Positions 62,325-64,000 of a DNA stretch of 64,000 nucleotides are shown here, piece after piece; position 1 is the stretch's first letter, and each line of letters opens with the position of its first letter. The stretch is taken from positions 55,103 through 119,102 of the forward strand of contig JAHQIW010000956.1 in assembly GCA_019055375.1 (NCBI GenBank). The letters run 5' to 3'. Both the position numbers and the translations under genes were made by a program. The notes below the pieces were generated by a model. That model ran no database searches, was not told where the DNA came from, and worked only from the letters and a program-made list of their open reading frames with translations. This DNA comes from Parelaphostrongylus tenuis (taxonomy: Eukaryota; Nematoda; Chromadorea; Rhabditida; Metastrongylidae).

Positions 62325-63110
62325 ATTGAGAGGGGCAAATAAAAAACTGACCTCATTCGCTCGACAGGAACTTTGCGTAGGACTGTTAGCATTAGAAAGT
62401 TGAGACTTCAGGCTACAGCCCACGTCGCTGGTTCTAGAAAAAGTTTTTGACATTGCTACAGGGAGAGATTTCTTGGCTTCAGAGACGCATATTTCTCGTT
62501 CAGAGAGAGCTCTTTCTTTGGACTATTAGTAATCATTCGATAGCATAATCGAATCTGATTCCAACGCTGTGCTTATACCCTGAAAAGGCAGTTTCTCTGA
62601 AGCGCAGCAAGTAAAGTAAGCTGCAGCGCAGCTTGTAATAAGTCGAATACCCAGGCGGGAGCAACAGGGTCCCGCGCGGATTATCTGGGCGCTGGCCAGG
62701 GAAAGGTCCTATGAACGAGTAGAGAGGTGTTGCGTTAGCAGTCACATGGCCGCCACACCAACCGCGACGTTGTATGTGGCTTCAGATCGTCCATTCTCAA
62801 ATCGAATTCAACTTATTTTACCTGCTACCGCTGCAGAGTCACGGTCTTCTCATGACGTAAGCACAACATTGGCCTCAGGAAGCACTGCGCTATCTTAGGA
62901 TCACTTATAGTCCAAAAAAAAGAGCTCTGTCCGGCGAGAAATGTGCGCTAGGTTTGTGTGGAGTTCACAGCGTTTATAAGGATGTGTTTTGAAAAACCGG
63001 CCACGTGGGGTGTAGTCAGAAATCTCAGCTTTCGGACGGTTACCAAGACCTATGAAAAGTTCCTTTCCAGCGAATTAAGTTCTTTCTTAATCAGAAAAGA
63101 ACCAAATTTA
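62325..63110. repeat. FB foldback element with about 300-bp arms
   Basis: Left arm 62330-62620 and right arm 62810-63110 are inverted: TTCGCTCGACAGGAACTTTGCGTAGGACTGTTAGCA against CGGTTACCAAGACCTATGAAAAGTTCCTTTCCAGCGAA. The inner sequences match other FB copies. Confidence 0.7.
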
Positions 63111-63639
63111 GTTGTAGTGAGAGTTGTCGATGAACTAGTATCGCATATCACTTACTATTCTCCATTTTTTATTCACTGTGGTGATTCGTGGGTCTTGTAT
63201 CAATCTAGGGAAGATCAAAACTGAAGATTTTTATCGTTGTTTTCTTTGTACAATTTAGTACAACTGAATGCCAAATTCAGTATAATTGCCGTAGTAAGCC
63301 AGCATTTTTTTTTTGTATAGGCGACATATATCACAACGCAAAGCATATGAGCAAGTAGAAAAAAAATCTTCTATCGAAGTAATGGGAGGAAATTCAAAAA
63401 TTTTTCTGCAAAATCGAAAAAAAAAATCTTTACTAAAACCAACGGATATCGCGCAAATGCGCTCCGCGGGCATCGATTTCTATATTGGTTCCCTACGAGT
63501 TGAGCCTGTTCTGTTTGGCCCGCCACTGCCCCGCCAGCAGCGAGCGGCGCGACCAGTGGTTGGGTCCGCAGCGATGTTCCTGCCCTTGGTATTGACCACG
63601 ATCGCTCTCAATTGGCTCAGAGAAGCATGTGAGCGTTCC
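63111..63639. other. Unassigned sequence before the RTE
   Basis: Open frame 63313-63987 (plus) is mostly antisense to the RTE and is not a gene. A GC-rich patch occurs at 63510-63560. Nothing else recognised. Confidence 0.4.
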
Positions 63640-64000
63640 GTGGAACGCATTGCTACAACCTGTATCACCTGTCGTCCCGCTGATCGTCGAGTGACTCGAG
63701 CGGGTACCAGCAACCTCTTCCTTTTTTCCCTATCCGCGTGCAAGAGTAGCCCAGTGGGTCCTCCTCGCTCTAGGGATTCGCTGAGCATCATATCTTTCTT
63801 CCATCGCTTTCGTGAAGAAATCGGACCAACGGGTCAGTGGTCTTCCTTTAGAGCGCTTGACGTCCCGAGGAATCCAGTCGGTAACGGCTCTCGTCCATCG
63901 GTTGTCGTCGAAGCGCATCACGTGTCCGGCCCACTTATTTTCGATATCCTGGCGTGTAGAACGGCGTCTCTGATTTTCGATCGTTGACATAGGTCGGAAC
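63640..64000 (-). mobile_element. RTE 3' end, minus strand, best preserved, cut by window edge
   Basis: The minus frame 63730-63990 reads RRRSTRQDIENKWAGHVMRF, DDNRWTRAVTDWIPRDVKRS, KGRPLTRWSDFFTKAMEERY and RTHWATLARG, the conserved RTE C-terminal block with no stop. The next frame to the left carries the 3' UTR. The palm domain would lie beyond 64000. Confidence 0.85.

Noticed and set aside
63313..63987. The longest plus-strand open frame (224 codons)
   Set aside because: It is antisense to a well-preserved RTE 3' end, and the opposite strand carries the conserved motifs.
1..64000. CRISPR array, bacterial operon or prophage
   Set aside because: The window has introns, SINEs, LINEs and nematode telomere repeats; no direct-repeat and spacer pattern was seen.

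Overview
The window looks like chromosomal DNA of a rhabditid nematode, most likely a strongylid (hookworm-like) parasite. The evidence is (i) small exons bounded by nematode-type splice sites (TTTTCAG/GTAAGT), with acceptor-like sequence just ahead of two candidate start codons as expected for spliced-leader trans-splicing; (ii) an interstitial array of TTAGGC, the nematode telomere hexamer; (iii) very heavy loading with RTE-type LINEs, Penelope-like elements (PLEs), mariner elements, tRNA-derived SINEs and foldback elements. The species call is an inference.

Two host genes are recognisable, both on the + strand and both chromatin regulators. Gene 1 (3327-6874, seven exons, 338 aa, every exon phase consistent) is an AF9/ENL-type protein: N-terminal YEATS domain, Lys-rich and Ser-rich linker, C-terminal ANC1-homology domain. 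Gene 2 (about 37.49-58.54 kb, at least 13 exons) is a Sex-comb-on-midleg (SCM)-like Polycomb protein: acidic N-terminus, two MBT repeats, then a long Ser/Thr/Pro-rich tail. Its introns carry mariner, RTE, PLE, SINE and foldback insertions. Two junctions in the tail do not keep phase, so one or more exons are missing from my model, and I found no C-terminal SAM/SPM domain. A 63-codon ORF with a signal-peptide-like start and four cysteines (10153-10344) and a minus-strand ORF (28272-28505) are weaker gene candidates.

Layout: 1-2.7 kb, PLE reverse-transcriptase relic and three foldback elements, one holding a near-ideal type I hammerhead ribozyme; 3.3-6.9 kb, gene 1; 6.9-10.9 kb, intergenic DNA, AT microsatellites, SINEs and the small Cys-rich ORF; 10.9-26.7 kb, a diverged tandem duplication (units about 8.8 and 7.0 kb) made of PLE, RTE, SINE and mariner relics; 26.8-36 kb, further relics, including an inverted copy of about 2 kb of duplication unit 1 and a second copy of the window-start PLE relic; 36.06-36.66 kb, a GC-rich island upstream of gene 2; 37.5-58.5 kb, gene 2; 58.9-64 kb, foldbacks, a PLE GIY-YIG endonuclease region with another hammerhead, and an RTE 3' end running off the window.

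The most interesting signal is a set of hammerhead-ribozyme cores in PLE-related sequence, usually in palindromic elements with a copy in each arm. Four are intact in core and pairing (2643-2692, 26995-27035, 48557-48599, 61370-61416); others are decayed.
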